In this document: piece after piece, positions 8,017 to 17,951 of the stretch | How the letters are laid out: every line of letters begins with the position of its first letter | How positions within the stretch are numbered: the first letter of the stretch is position 1 | Origin: Sphingomonas endolithica | GTDB lineage: Bacteria; Pseudomonadota; Alphaproteobacteria; Sphingomonadales; Sphingomonadaceae | Direction of reading: 5' to 3' | DNA length: 64,000 nt | Assembly (NCBI RefSeq): GCF_025231525.1 | Contig: NZ_CP103057.1 | Span: forward strand, 124,001 to 188,000 | Notes under the pieces: generated by a model | Told to the model about the DNA's origin: nothing | Seen by the model: the letters and a program-made list of their open reading frames with translations, nothing else | Databases searched by the model: none | Translations under genes and position numbers: made by a program

Positions 8017-8655
8017 TCACTTTTGGAAGGCGGCGGCGATCTTCAGTTTCACCGCGTCGGACACCATCGGAATGGCCATCTGCACGCCGAACTCACTCCG
8101 GGTGAGCGTGGTGGTCGCCTCGAAGCCGACATTCTCCTTGCCGCCCATCGCGGCGGGCATCTTGCCGGCGCCGTAGAACGTTACGTTCAGCGTGACCGGC
8201 CGAGTGACGCCGTTCAGCGTCAGATTGCCGGTAACCAGGGCCTTGTCGGCACCGGTCGGCTTGACGCTGGTGGAAACGAACGTGGCATCGGCGGGCGAGG
8301 GGCCGAAGAAGTCGGGCTTGCCGCCATCCTTGCCCGCGCGCAGCAGATGCGCGGTGAGACCGGCATTGGCCGTGGTCACCTTGGAGATCGGGATGGTGAT
8401 GTTCACCTTGGCCGCCGCCGGCTTCTTGGGATCGAGGGTCAGCGTGCCGGTGATGTCGCCGAACAGGCCGAAATAGGGGGTGAAGCCGAGATGATTCACT
8501 TCCCAGCTGACCAAGGTGTGGTTGGGATCGGCGGTGTAGGTGCCGCCGGTGATCAAGGCGGCGTTCTTTGTGCCGGGCATCGGCATCGCCTGCTGGGCGA
8601 TGATCGGCGTGGCGACGAGCGCGGTGGCGGCGAGCAGGATGTGGGGCAGGCGCAT
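8017..8655 (-). CDS. YceI family periplasmic protein
   Basis: A secreted lipocalin-like YceI domain protein of 212 residues. The ATG at 8655 opens a signal peptide (MRLPHILLAATALVATPIIA). The start of the longer frame at 8778 would run into ilvC and lacks a signal. Family features include YTADPNHTLVSWEVNHLGF near the start, an ITGTLTLD strand, TGNLTLNGVTRPVTLNV, and an SEFGVQMAIPMVSD segment near the end. YceI proteins bind isoprenoid or amphiphilic ligands; the ligand here is unknown. It follows ilvC on the same strand with an 80-nt gap. Confidence 0.9.
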   Translation of the reverse strand: MRLPHILLAATALVATPIIAQQAMPMPGTKNAALITGGTYTADPNHTLVSWEVNHLGFTPYFGLFGDITGTLTLDPKKPAAAKVNITIPISKVTTANAGLTAHLLRAGKDGGKPDFFGPSPADATFVSTSVKPTGADKALVTGNLTLNGVTRPVTLNVTFYGAGKMPAAMGGKENVGFEATTTLTRSEFGVQMAIPMVSDAVKLKIAAAFQK

Positions 8656-8735
8656 GGAGGAAGCTCCTAGAGAAAAGGACCGCGCCAATTGTGACGCGGT
8701 CCTCTCGTTTCTTGCAAGCAATGAATGTGAAACGA

Positions 8736-9867
<1,132 letters not shown>

Positions 9868-9879
9868 GTGTGGATGTGG

Positions 9880-10395
9880 CTACGCGGCTTCCTTGCCTCG
9901 CGCGATGGCGACGATGCCGGTGCGGGCGACTTCGATCAGGCCGACTTCGCGCATCAGCGTGATGAACGTGTCGATCTTCTCGCGCCCGCCGGTCACTTCG
10001 AACACGAAGCTCGACGTCGTCGCATCCACCACGCGGGCGCGGTAGACGTCGGCGAGGCGCAGCGCCTCGATGCGGTGATCGCCGGTGCCGCGGACCTTCA
10101 CCAGCGCCAGCTCGCGCTCGACATGCGGCCCAAGCGCGGTCAGGTCGGTGACGCTGTGCACCGGGATCAGCCGGTCGAGCTGCGCCAGGATCTGCTCCAT
10201 CGTCTGGTCGGACGCGGTGGTGACGATGGTGATGCGGCTGACCGCCTTGTCGGCGGTGACGTCCGACACGGTCAGGCTCTCGATATTGTAACCACGCGCG
10301 GTGAACAGCCCGGCGATCCGCGCCAGGATGCCCGGTTCGTTGTCGACCATCACGGCAAGCGTGTGACGGGCAGTGGCTTCGGTCTTGATGTGCAT
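9880..10395 (-). CDS. ilvH: Acetolactate synthase small (regulatory) subunit
   Basis: A 171-residue regulatory subunit of acetohydroxyacid synthase. The N-terminal ACT domain shows HTLAVMVDNEPGILARIAGL, followed by FTARGYNIESLTV; the second domain occupies about residues 90-165. It binds valine and sets activity of the large subunit. Its start codon overlaps the ilvB stop (TGATG), so the two subunits are translationally coupled. Confidence 0.95.
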   Translation of the reverse strand: MHIKTEATARHTLAVMVDNEPGILARIAGLFTARGYNIESLTVSDVTADKAVSRITIVTTASDQTMEQILAQLDRLIPVHSVTDLTALGPHVERELALVKVRGTGDHRIEALRLADVYRARVVDATTSSFVFEVTGGREKIDTFITLMREVGLIEVARTGIVAIARGKEAA

Positions 10396-12143
10396 CAGAC
10401 CAGCGCCTTCGCTTCGTCGTCCATCTCGCCTTCCACTTCGCTGACGTGCAGGATCATGTCGGTATGCGCGGCACCGGACGGGATCATCGGGAAGCAGTTG
10501 GTCAGCTTGGCGACCATGCAGTCGACCATCACCGGTCCGTCATGTGCCAGCATCGCGGCGATGCCGTCGTCGAGCTGATCCGGATGCTCGATGCGGATGC
10601 CTTTCCAGCCATACGCTTCGGCCAACTTCACAAAGTCGGGCAGGGCATCGCTGTAACTCTCTGAATAGCGGCTGGAATAGGTCAGTTCCTGCCACTGGCG
10701 CACCATCCCCATATATTGGTTGTTGAGGATGAAGACCTTGACCGGCAGCCGATATTGCGTGGCGGTGGCCAGCTCCTGGATGTTCATCTGGATCGAGGCT
10801 TCACCCGCGATGTCGATGCACAGCGCATTGGGGTTGCCGAGCTGCGCCCCGATCGCGGCGGGCAGGCCGTAACCCATCGTGCCCAGGCCACCGCTGGTCA
10901 GCCATTTGTTCGGGCCTTCGAAGCCGTAATGCTGTGCCGCCCACATCTGGTGCTGGCCGACCTCGGTCGACACGATCGGGCTGTGTCGGCGCGTCGCCTC
11001 CCACAAGGCGCGGACCGCGCGCTGCGGCATGATCTCGGTCGCGGACTCAGGGAAGTCCAGGCAGGCGCGTGCGCGCCAGCCGTTGATCCGCGTCCACCAT
11101 TCGGCAAGATCGGGCTTGGGGTGCCGCCGCGCCTTGTAGACGCGGACCATGTCCTCCAGCGCCAAGCCGACATCTGCGATGATCGGCAGGTCGACGCGCA
11201 CGTTCTTGTTCACGCTCGATCGATCGATATCGACATGGATCTTGGCGGAGAGCGGGCTGAACGCATCGAGCCGCCCGGTCACGCGATCGTCGAACCGCGC
11301 GCCCAAGCAGACGATCAGGTCGGCGCCGTGCATCGCCATGTTCGCCTCGTACGTGCCGTGCATGCCGAGCATGCCGAGCCACGCATCGCCGCTCGCCGGA
11401 TAGGCGCCGAGCCCCATCAGCGTCGACGTGACCGGTGCGCCGGTGATGCGGGCAAGCTCGCGCAGCAACTGGCTGGCGGCGGGGCCGGCATTGATGATGC
11501 CGCCGCCGGTGTACAGGATCGGGCGTTCGGCCGCGGCGATCATGTCGACCGCCTGCTCGATCAGCGCTGGATCGGCCTTTACCTGCGGGCGATAGGTCTT
11601 GTGCTTGATGGGTCCCGGCTTGGCATAGCGCGCGGTCGCGACCTGCACGTCCTTGGGGATGTCGACCACCACCGGGCCGGGGCGGCCCGACGTGGCGATA
11701 TGGAACGCCTCATGGATCGTGGAGCCCAGATCGGCCGGGTTCTTGACCAGGTAATTGTGCTTCGAACAGTGCCGCGTGATGCCGACCGTGTCCGCTTCCT
11801 GGAACGCGTCGGTGCCGATCAAGGCGGTCGGCACTTGGCCGGTGATCACCACCATCGGGATCGAATCCATCAACGCATCGGTAATGCCTGTCACCGCGTT
11901 CGTAGCGCCGGGACCCGACGTCACCAACACGACGCCGCACTTGCCGGTCGATCGCGCATAGCCCTCCGCGGCATGCGTGGCGGCCTGTTCGTGGCGCACC
12001 AGGATGTGCTTGATGCGACCGGAGCGGAACAGGGCATCGTAGATCGGCAGCACCGCGCCGCCGGGATAGCCGAAGACGATCTCCACGCCGAGATCGCACA
12101 GCGCCTCGACCAGGATATCGGCTCCACTTTGCTCAGCGTTCAT
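10395..12143 (-). CDS. ilvB: Acetolactate synthase large (catalytic) subunit
   Basis: A thiamine diphosphate and FAD enzyme of 582 residues that condenses two pyruvates, or pyruvate with 2-ketobutyrate. Visible motifs are VFGYPGGAVLPIYDAL, the catalytic Glu in RHEQAATHAAEGYARSTGK, TSGPGATNAVTGI, and NNQYMGMVRQWQEL. In the ThDP/Mg site the sequence reads IDIAGEASIQMN. The usual metal-ligand Asp of G-D-G or G-D-A is Glu here. It lies 66 nt downstream of miaA. I looked for a branched-chain leader peptide upstream and found none. Confidence 0.95.
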   Translation of the reverse strand: MNAEQSGADILVEALCDLGVEIVFGYPGGAVLPIYDALFRSGRIKHILVRHEQAATHAAEGYARSTGKCGVVLVTSGPGATNAVTGITDALMDSIPMVVITGQVPTALIGTDAFQEADTVGITRHCSKHNYLVKNPADLGSTIHEAFHIATSGRPGPVVVDIPKDVQVATARYAKPGPIKHKTYRPQVKADPALIEQAVDMIAAAERPILYTGGGIINAGPAASQLLRELARITGAPVTSTLMGLGAYPASGDAWLGMLGMHGTYEANMAMHGADLIVCLGARFDDRVTGRLDAFSPLSAKIHVDIDRSSVNKNVRVDLPIIADVGLALEDMVRVYKARRHPKPDLAEWWTRINGWRARACLDFPESATEIMPQRAVRALWEATRRHSPIVSTEVGQHQMWAAQHYGFEGPNKWLTSGGLGTMGYGLPAAIGAQLGNPNALCIDIAGEASIQMNIQELATATQYRLPVKVFILNNQYMGMVRQWQELTYSSRYSESYSDALPDFVKLAEAYGWKGIRIEHPDQLDDGIAAMLAHDGPVMVDCMVAKLTNCFPMIPSGAAHTDMILHVSEVEGEMDDEAKALV

Positions 12144-12209
12144 GACGGTCTCGATATTGACGATGAAGGAATGGGGAGAGCAGGCTGCTAGGGGAGTGAT
12201 GATGCCCGG

Positions 12210-13142
12210 TCAAGCTTTGTCTTGAACTAAAATGTCGCTAAAAGTGCTTGCTGCGCACGTTTCGTTCAACCTTGGCCATGTTGTGGGAGGTTGATTGCGA
12301 AACCAAGTGAACTGGCGCTTGGCATATTGGCGCGTGGCGAGACGGAGTGCCTCCAGCGCCTGGGATCGGGTGGTGCGCCCCGTCACCCAGCCGCCGATCT
12401 CCTGCACGCCGATCGCCCGACGTACGGAGAGGTTGGGCGTGATATCGGCGCGGGCGAGCAGCGCCTCGACCTCGGCCACCGCTCCGCCGTCCAGCATCTG
12501 TTCGGCACGTTCATCACAGCGGGCGAGCAGCCAGTCACGATCGGGCAGCAGGATCAGGGGGCGCAGGTCGATCGTTGCGGCGATGCCCCCTTGGAGATGC
12601 GCCTGCCACGCGGCGAGCGTGCGCCCGGTGGAACGCACCACCTCCAGCGCGCGCGCCACGCGCGTGGTATCGGCCGGGGCGAGACGGGCGGCGGCAGCCG
12701 GATCGGCTATCGCGAGCGCGGCATGTGCCTCGGCGACGGGCAGCGCGCGGACCTCGGCACGGATTGCCGGGTCGATGTCCGGGATCGGCGCGATGCCGTC
12801 GAGCAAAGTGCGGATGTAGAGGCCGGTGCCGCCGACGAGGATCGGCAGCTTGCCGCTTGCGTGCACCTGCGCGATCGTTTGCCGCGCATCCGCTGCCCAG
12901 CGCGCGGCAGAGCAACTCTCCGCCCCGTCGATATAGCCGAACAGCCGGTGTGGCACGCGTGCCTCGTCCGCGGCGCTGGGCCGCGCGGAGAGGATGCGCA
13001 GATTGGCATAGACCTGCGCACTGTCGGCATTGATGACGACGCCGTCATGGGCCTCGGCAAGCGCCATCGCGAGCGCAGACTTGCCGCTGGCTGTCGGCCC
13101 TGCGATGAGCGCCAGCTTCGGAAGGGGACCACCTATGTTCAT
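12210..13142 (-). CDS. miaA: tRNA dimethylallyltransferase (MiaA)
   Basis: Adds dimethylallyl to A37 of tRNAs reading UNN codons. The P-loop [15 protein letters not shown] sits at residues 13-27 when starting at ATG 13142. The [11 protein letters not shown] substrate loop and [13 protein letters not shown] follow. The next internal Met is beyond the P-loop, so the start must be at or upstream of 13142. That start overlaps the divergent serB start by 8 nt. It begins the strand run into ilvB. Confidence 0.93.
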   Translation of the reverse strand: MNIGGPLPKLALIAGPTASGKSALAMALAEAHDGVVINADSAQVYANLRILSARPSAADEARVPHRLFGYIDGAESCSAARWAADARQTIAQVHASGKLPILVGGTGLYIRTLLDGIAPIPDIDPAIRAEVRALPVAEAHAALAIADPAAAARLAPADTTRVARALEVVRSTGRTLAAWQAHLQGGIAATIDLRPLILLPDRDWLLARCDERAEQMLDGGAVAEVEALLARADITPNLSVRRAIGVQEIGGWVTGRTTRSQALEALRLATRQYAKRQFTWFRNQPPTTWPRLNETCAASTFSDILVQDKA

Positions 13143-14016
13143 CGCCACGCTGATAGCACCAGGGAGGCTTTCCGGGGGCGATATTTCCGCCGCACGCGAT
13201 CGGTTGGCGGCGGCCGGCTGCACGCCGACCACGACTGCATGGATCGATGATGGTCATGCCGCCGATCTGACGTTCGATATCGCACCCGCCGCGGCACGAA
13301 CCGTTCTGGAAGGTGCGTTCCCCGCCACCGACATAGTGGTGCAGCCAGCCAGGCACCGCGAGAAGAAGCTGATCGTCGCCGATATGGATTCGACGATGAT
13401 CACCGTCGAATGCATCGACGAACTGGCCGATTATGCCGGCATCAAGCCGCAGATCGCGGAGATCACCGAACGCGCGATGCGCGGTGAGCTGGAATTCGAA
13501 GCGGCGCTGGATGCGCGCGTCGCCTTGCTCGAAGGGCTGGACGAGGCGGTGATCGAACGCTGCCTGCGCGACCGCGTGTCGATCATGCCGGGCGCGGTAG
13601 CGTTGGTCTGCACGATGAAGGCACGCGGCGGGCATGCCGTGCTGGTGTCGGGCGGCTTCACGCGCTTCGCCGATCCCGTGGCGGCGGAGATCGGCTTCGA
13701 CCGGGCGATCGCCAACCGATTGTTGGTCGAGCGGGGTCGGCTGACCGGCAAGGTCGCCAAGCCGATCGTCGGATCGCACACCAAGCTGGAGACCTTATTG
13801 GCGACGATGGCGGAACAGGGGCTCGTGCCGCACCAGACGATGGCGGTCGGCGACGGTGCCAACGACCTGGCGATGATCGAACGCGCCGGGCTCGGCGTCG
13901 CCTATCACGCAAAACCGATCGTCGCCGCAGCGGCAGCGGCACGGATCGATCATGGCGACCTGACGACCTTGCTCTACGCGCAAGGGATCCCGCGAGCTTA
14001 CTGGGTCGTGGATTAA
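13135..14016 (+). CDS. serB: Phosphoserine phosphatase (SerB)
   Basis: Last step of serine synthesis, a HAD hydrolase of 293 residues. The nucleophile motif is [18 protein letters not shown], motif II is VSGGFTRF, and motif III is [25 protein letters not shown]. About 80 N-terminal residues form the degenerate ACT-like region seen in long SerB proteins. ATG 13135 follows GAAGGGGACC; a further start at 13030 lies inside miaA on the other strand and is less likely. Confidence 0.94.
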   Translation: MFIATLIAPGRLSGGDISAARDRLAAAGCTPTTTAWIDDGHAADLTFDIAPAAARTVLEGAFPATDIVVQPARHREKKLIVADMDSTMITVECIDELADYAGIKPQIAEITERAMRGELEFEAALDARVALLEGLDEAVIERCLRDRVSIMPGAVALVCTMKARGGHAVLVSGGFTRFADPVAAEIGFDRAIANRLLVERGRLTGKVAKPIVGSHTKLETLLATMAEQGLVPHQTMAVGDGANDLAMIERAGLGVAYHAKPIVAAAAAARIDHGDLTTLLYAQGIPRAYWVVD

Positions 14017-14027
14017 TCGTCACCAAT

Positions 14028-14134
14028 CGTCACCCCGGACCTGTTCCGGGGTCCACCAAGCGGCTTGTGCCGAGAATAGTGGTTGAAGGCGGAGCCTGCG
14101 GCACGGTGGACCCCGGAAGACGTCCAGGGTGACA
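14028..14134. repeat. Palindromic repeat, family R1
   Basis: Arms CGTCACCCCGGACCTGTTCC and a right arm GTGGACCCCGGAAGACGTCC then AGGGTGAC enclose a 50-nt centre that matches the centre of the R1 copy near 29290. It lies immediately 3' of serB. The right arm is partly decayed. Confidence 0.75.
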
Positions 14135-14202
14135 GTCGTGGCGATCGACGCCCGACGATGCGCGCTCGGTCATGGGCGATGCGCTATGACATTGGCACAG
14201 AC

Positions 14203-14229
14203 CGTTCGTGTCGAGCGAAGTCGAGACAC
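14203..14229. repeat. Half copy of palindromic repeat, family R5
   Basis: CGTTCGTGTCGAGCGAAGTC then GAGACAC matches the left arm of the repeat at 36187. No matching right arm is seen nearby. Together with the R1 copy it fills the 283-nt gap between serB and the DUF1287 gene, which holds no gene. Confidence 0.6.
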
Positions 14230-14299
14230 TGATCTAGTCGCAGGCGTCTCTACATCTAAGCGGTCCGAACAGCCGGACTTCTTGACCCTTGCGGAGCAC

Positions 14300-14950
14300 T
14301 CACCCGCTCAACGCCCAACGATACCGGCCGGTCAGCGGATGGCTGAACAGGGCCATCTCCTCGCGTGCGCCGTTGCCGATATTGTGGATCACGCAACCCG
14401 GCCGTCCGCCGGGGCGCCGGTCGGAGACGATGCCGGTATGGGGCAGGCGGCCATCGATCAGGCTGGTGAAGATGTCGCCGGGCTGCCAGCTATTCGGGTC
14501 TTGCGGGATGGGCAGGCGGGCGTGCTGACGCAGGAAGAAGATTGCGAGATTGGGCACGCGGCGATGGTCGATGCTGCGGTCCGTGGTCTTCAGCCCCCAA
14601 CGCCGTGGATAGGCGGCAAAGCCGCGCCGCATGTCGGCGTTGACCAGCGCCTGCAGGTCCAGCCCGAAGGCATCGCGGTAAGCGCGGATCAGCACGTCGG
14701 TGCAGACGCCCTTCGCGCGCGGTACGTCGCCCCCCGGGAATGCGAGCGCCGTATAGCTCGGATCGTAACGGAGCGTGACACCCACCTGGCCGCGTGCCGC
14801 CTCGATCAACGCCCTGGCGGATCGACGGGGGGCGGGTGCGGCAAGGCCGGCCGCCGGGATCAAGGTGGTAAGCCCGAGTACAAAGGTACGGCGTGACAGG
14901 TTTCCGCCAGCCTCCATGCCGCTTTCCGTCCCTGCTGCTGCAGACATCAT
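14300..14950 (-). CDS. DUF1287 family exported protein
   Basis: A secreted protein of the DUF1287 family, which has an NlpC/P60-like cysteine-hydrolase character. An N-terminal twin-arginine-type signal is visible (SRRTFVLGLTTLIPAAGLA). The likely catalytic Cys is in AKGVCTDVLIRAYRDAFG, and the likely His in LPHTGIVSDRR, with a second in VIHNIGNGA. I place the start at the ATG at 14950 (GGGAGAG, 7 nt spacing); 14917 is also possible. The frame open to 15094 has no support. Function in cell-wall or peptide hydrolysis is inferred only. Confidence 0.82.
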   Translation of the reverse strand: MMSAAAGTESGMEAGGNLSRRTFVLGLTTLIPAAGLAAPAPRRSARALIEAARGQVGVTLRYDPSYTALAFPGGDVPRAKGVCTDVLIRAYRDAFGLDLQALVNADMRRGFAAYPRRWGLKTTDRSIDHRRVPNLAIFFLRQHARLPIPQDPNSWQPGDIFTSLIDGRLPHTGIVSDRRPGGRPGCVIHNIGNGAREEMALFSHPLTGRYRWALSG

Positions 14951-15081
14951 TGCCGCTCTCCCGACCGGTGCAACCATCGCGGCGATATGACGGCATCGCC
15001 CGCGCCGGCGCAATGGCGTTGATGCGATCGCAATCCAAGCTACGATGCTGTCGCTCGTTGGTGAGGTAAGGAGAAGCGGTA

Positions 15082-15468
15082 ATGCGATCGGCACTCGTGG
15101 GATTGGCGGCGCTCGTCATGGCGGCAGCCGGGATCAGTCCGGCCGCGGCCCAGGATGGGACGGAGAGCTTCTCGCCTGCGTACCAGGCGTGCATCACCTA
15201 TGGCGAGGCGCACGGCACGACGGCCATTCCCGCGCTCGACTGCAGTGCGCGCGAACTGCGCCGACAGGATGCCCGGCTCAACACATCGTACAAAAGGTTG
15301 ATGGCGCGCCTGTCTCCGGCGCGAAAGACGAACCTGCGGATCGACGAGCGCAACTGGATCATCGTGCGCGACCAGAGATGCGGTAAGCGGAGGGACCCGA
15401 ACGACCGGGCCGAATGCCTGATTGCTGAGACGATCAAACGCGTGCGTTACATGGAGCGGTATCGCTGA
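15082..15468 (+). CDS. LprI-like (DUF1311) secreted protein
   Basis: A 128-residue protein with a signal peptide (MRSALVGLAALVMAAAGISP, cleaved near AAAQ). The mature part matches the LprI / DUF1311 family: LDCSARELRRQDARLNTSYK, then NWIIVRDQRC, and further cysteines that can form disulfides. LprI of mycobacteria inhibits lysozyme, but most DUF1311 members are untested. AGGAG precedes the start. The upstream neighbour is divergent. Confidence 0.85.
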   Translation: MRSALVGLAALVMAAAGISPAAAQDGTESFSPAYQACITYGEAHGTTAIPALDCSARELRRQDARLNTSYKRLMARLSPARKTNLRIDERNWIIVRDQRCGKRRDPNDRAECLIAETIKRVRYMERYR

Positions 15469-15490
15469 GCGGCAATCGTACTCCGGTGCC

Positions 15491-16489
15491 TCATCCTCCC
15501 GACGGCACACACGGCTTGACCACGGCGCACGCGCGATTGGCTTCCGCGCTCGAGCCGTAGGGGCCGACGAGCAAACGGGTAATGGCGCCGCTCTTGACGT
15601 AGAAGGGCTGGCGACCGGGGAATTTGGCCGCGACCTGTCCCCACAATTTGCGCGCATTGGCGGGATCCCCGAACGCGCCGAGCTGGACGCGCCATTTGCC
15701 CGTGGCCACCGGTGCGGGCCGCGGGGTTGGCGTTCGGGTCGCAACGGGGGAGGGCGTGCGAACAGGGGCAGGGGCAGAGGCAGGGGCAGGGGTCGCGGCC
15801 ACTGGCGTGCGCGGCCGCGGCGGCGGGGCAGCGGTGATCACCGGCGCTGGGATCGTCGGCGCGGTGGAGGCGACGCTCTCGCCGCTGCCCGACAGTTCGG
15901 GTGGCAGCTCGGGCTTGCGATATTGCGCTTCATATTCGCGCGCGAGCACCATGCCCTGCTGGCGCGTGGCCTCCGGGATATATTGGTCCATCTGCGCCAG
16001 CACCTTGGCCGCAGATGGTACGCTTGCCGCCTGCGCGCGCAGCATCAGCGCATAGGCCCGCCGCCAATCCTTGGCCACGCTGTCGCCATTGAACAGCATC
16101 GTGCCCAGCACCAGCTGCGCCCGCGGCTCGCCGCGGGCAACCGCCTTTTCCAGCCAGGGCAAGGCCTCCAGCCGCGCGCCGCGATCGAACAGCGCCAGCC
16201 CGTAATTCGCCTCGCCCTGCGGCAGGCCCTGCAGCGCCGCTTTGCGGTACCAGCTTTCCGCCATCGCCATGTCGACCGGTACGCCGCGGCCGAGCTTATA
16301 GGCTTGGCCGAGGTTGAACTGCGCCTGCGGGTCGCCCGCGGTCGCGGCGGGACGCCACTCATCGACGGCCTTGCGATACTCACCGCCGTTCCACAGGTCG
16401 ATGCCCTTCTTGACGTCGGCGAGCGCGGGGCCCGCCATGGCCAGGACGGCGGCAAGGCCGATCGCGCGGGGCGAGATGCGTAGGGGCAT
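15491..16489 (-). CDS. Sel1-repeat protein with C-terminal SPOR domain
   Basis: A secreted or periplasmic protein of 332 residues. Residues 1-24 are a signal peptide. Residues 27-180 contain Sel1/TPR-type repeats (GDPQAQFNLGQAYKLGRGV, then LPQGEANYGLALFDRGA and EPRAQLVLGTMLFNG). A Pro/Ala/Thr-rich linker spans about 200-260. The end is a SPOR domain (KWRVQLGAFGDPANARKLW). SPOR domains bind denuded peptidoglycan at division septa. It is divergent from the ParA cluster, whose last gene also ends in a SPOR domain. Confidence 0.87.
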   Translation of the reverse strand: MPLRISPRAIGLAAVLAMAGPALADVKKGIDLWNGGEYRKAVDEWRPAATAGDPQAQFNLGQAYKLGRGVPVDMAMAESWYRKAALQGLPQGEANYGLALFDRGARLEALPWLEKAVARGEPRAQLVLGTMLFNGDSVAKDWRRAYALMLRAQAASVPSAAKVLAQMDQYIPEATRQQGMVLAREYEAQYRKPELPPELSGSGESVASTAPTIPAPVITAAPPPRPRTPVAATPAPASAPAPVRTPSPVATRTPTPRPAPVATGKWRVQLGAFGDPANARKLWGQVAAKFPGRQPFYVKSGAITRLLVGPYGSSAEANRACAVVKPCVPSGG

Positions 16490-16664
16490 GAGCTGTTCCG
16501 TTCCGTCGTTCAGCCGTGACTAGCAGCCGTGATTGGATCATGCCTAGTAGCCGTGGTTTGGCAAAGAATTCGTTAGCCATGTTGCGCCCCGCCCGGCGCA
16601 TTAACGCGATCTTGACGAGTGATGTGCGATTTCCCTTCCTCGAATTGGGGAAGTTGGGGACAAC

Positions 16665-17378
16665 ATGCGCGTTCTCGCGATGGCATCACAAAAGGGCGGG
16701 TCGGGCAAGACGACCCTATCCGGGCATCTCGCCGTTCAGGCGCAGCTGGCCGGATGCGGCCCGGTCGTTCTGATCGACATCGATCCGCAGGGCTCGCTGT
16801 CCGATTGGTGGAACGAGCGCGGCGCGGAATATCCCGCCTTTGCCCAGACCACGGTCGCCCGCCTTGCCGCCGATCTCGAGTCGCTGCGTCAGCAAGGCTT
16901 CAAGCTGGCGATGATCGATACGCCGCCCGCCATTACCATGGCGATCCAGAGCGTGATCGCGGTGGCCGAACTGATCGTCATCCCGACACGACCCTCGCCG
17001 CACGATCTGCGTGCGGTCGGTGCCACGGTCGACCTGTGCGAGCGGGCGGGCAAGCCGTTGCTGTTCGTCGTCAACGGCGCGACGCCCAAGGCACGCATCA
17101 CCAGCGAAGCCGCAGTCGCCCTGTCGCAGCATGGCACGGTGGCGCCGATCACGCTCCACCATCGCACCGACTTTGCGGCATCGATGATCGACGGCCGTAC
17201 GGTGATGGAATGCGATCCCAAGAGCCGGTCGGCAGCCGAGGTACAGGCCTTGTGGTCGTACATTTCGGATCGACTGGAGAAGAATTTCCGCCGCACCGTG
17301 TTTGCGGCACCCTCGGCGACGCCGGGCTTTGCCCAGCGCACTGCCGGCGGCGGCTTCGGCCGCCGTGTGGTTGGGTGA
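16665..17378 (+). CDS. ParA-family ATPase
   Basis: A 237-residue ParA/MinD-type ATPase with the deviant Walker A motif SQKGGSGKTTLSGHLAVQ. Also present are IDIDPQGSLSDWW (A' motif) and the Walker B-like LAMIDTPP. The region VIPTRPSPHDLRAVGATVD is typical of this group. There is no N-terminal helix-turn-helix, as in small ParA proteins that position cargo by gradient on the nucleoid. The start follows GGGGAAGTTGGGGAC. No parS-like site or parB is seen, so a chromosome-segregation role is not implied. It leads the gene set with the RHH-like protein (11 nt later) and the TPR-SPOR protein. Confidence 0.9.
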   Translation: MRVLAMASQKGGSGKTTLSGHLAVQAQLAGCGPVVLIDIDPQGSLSDWWNERGAEYPAFAQTTVARLAADLESLRQQGFKLAMIDTPPAITMAIQSVIAVAELIVIPTRPSPHDLRAVGATVDLCERAGKPLLFVVNGATPKARITSEAAVALSQHGTVAPITLHHRTDFAASMIDGRTVMECDPKSRSAAEVQALWSYISDRLEKNFRRTVFAAPSATPGFAQRTAGGGFGRRVVG

Positions 17379-17389
17379 GGGGAGCTGAG

Positions 17390-17935
17390 ATGAACGCCCC
17401 CAAACCACTCGCCTCGCTGTCCTCGACGCTGCTCGCGCGCAAGGGCACTGCCCGTCCGGCGATGCGCCCGCAGGGTTTCGGCGTTTTCGGTGCGCCACCG
17501 GCGTCCGGGCCGGCGCAGGACGATCTCGGCTGGAACGACATGGGCGATGGCGAGGCAGCGGTCGCTCCGGTGCCGCCAGTGCTGATCGAGCGCGAGGCGC
17601 TGCAGGAGGAGTTCGCGGCGCAACCCGCGCCCGCCGAGCCGGATCCGGCGCCGTCGATGGACGAGGCCAAGCCGGTCGAACCAGCCAAGCCTGCCATTTC
17701 CGTCGCCACCGCGACGCGCATCGGGCGCGAGACCCGTGCCAAGCACAAGGGGCAGGCCAAGTCGGCGTTCACGCTGCGGCTCGACGCCGATCGCCATCTC
17801 AAGCTGCGGCTGGCGAGCGCCCTACAACACCGGTCGGCGCAGCTGATCGTTACCGAGGCGCTCGACGCCTTTCTAGAAACCTTGCCCGAAGTCGACGCGC
17901 TGCTGAGCCAGCTGCCGACGCGGGCGGCACGTTGA
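17390..17935 (+). CDS. ParA-associated protein with C-terminal ribbon-helix-helix-like domain
   Basis: A 181-residue protein. The ATG at 17390 follows GAGGGGAGCTGAG; the same frame is open upstream to 16619, but that part overlaps parA and is a shadow. Residues 1-110 are Ala/Pro/Glu-rich and probably disordered. Residues 128-175 (SAFTLRLDADRHLKLRLASA, then VTEALDAFLETL) look like a ribbon-helix-helix DNA-binding fold. By position it may be the partner of the ParA-like ATPase, as small RHH proteins are in plasmid partition. That role is inferred. Confidence 0.75.
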   Translation: MNAPKPLASLSSTLLARKGTARPAMRPQGFGVFGAPPASGPAQDDLGWNDMGDGEAAVAPVPPVLIEREALQEEFAAQPAPAEPDPAPSMDEAKPVEPAKPAISVATATRIGRETRAKHKGQAKSAFTLRLDADRHLKLRLASALQHRSAQLIVTEALDAFLETLPEVDALLSQLPTRAAR

Positions 17936-17951
17936 AGGATAGGGATTTCAC

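Noticed and set aside
12144..12209. Possible ilv leader peptide upstream of ilvB
   Set aside because: The 66-nt gap has no start codon followed by a run of Ile, Val or Leu codons; the operon also begins with miaA.
16619..17389. N-terminal extension of the RHH-like protein
   Set aside because: It lies entirely over the ParA gene in another frame; the ATG at 17390 has a strong ribosome site.
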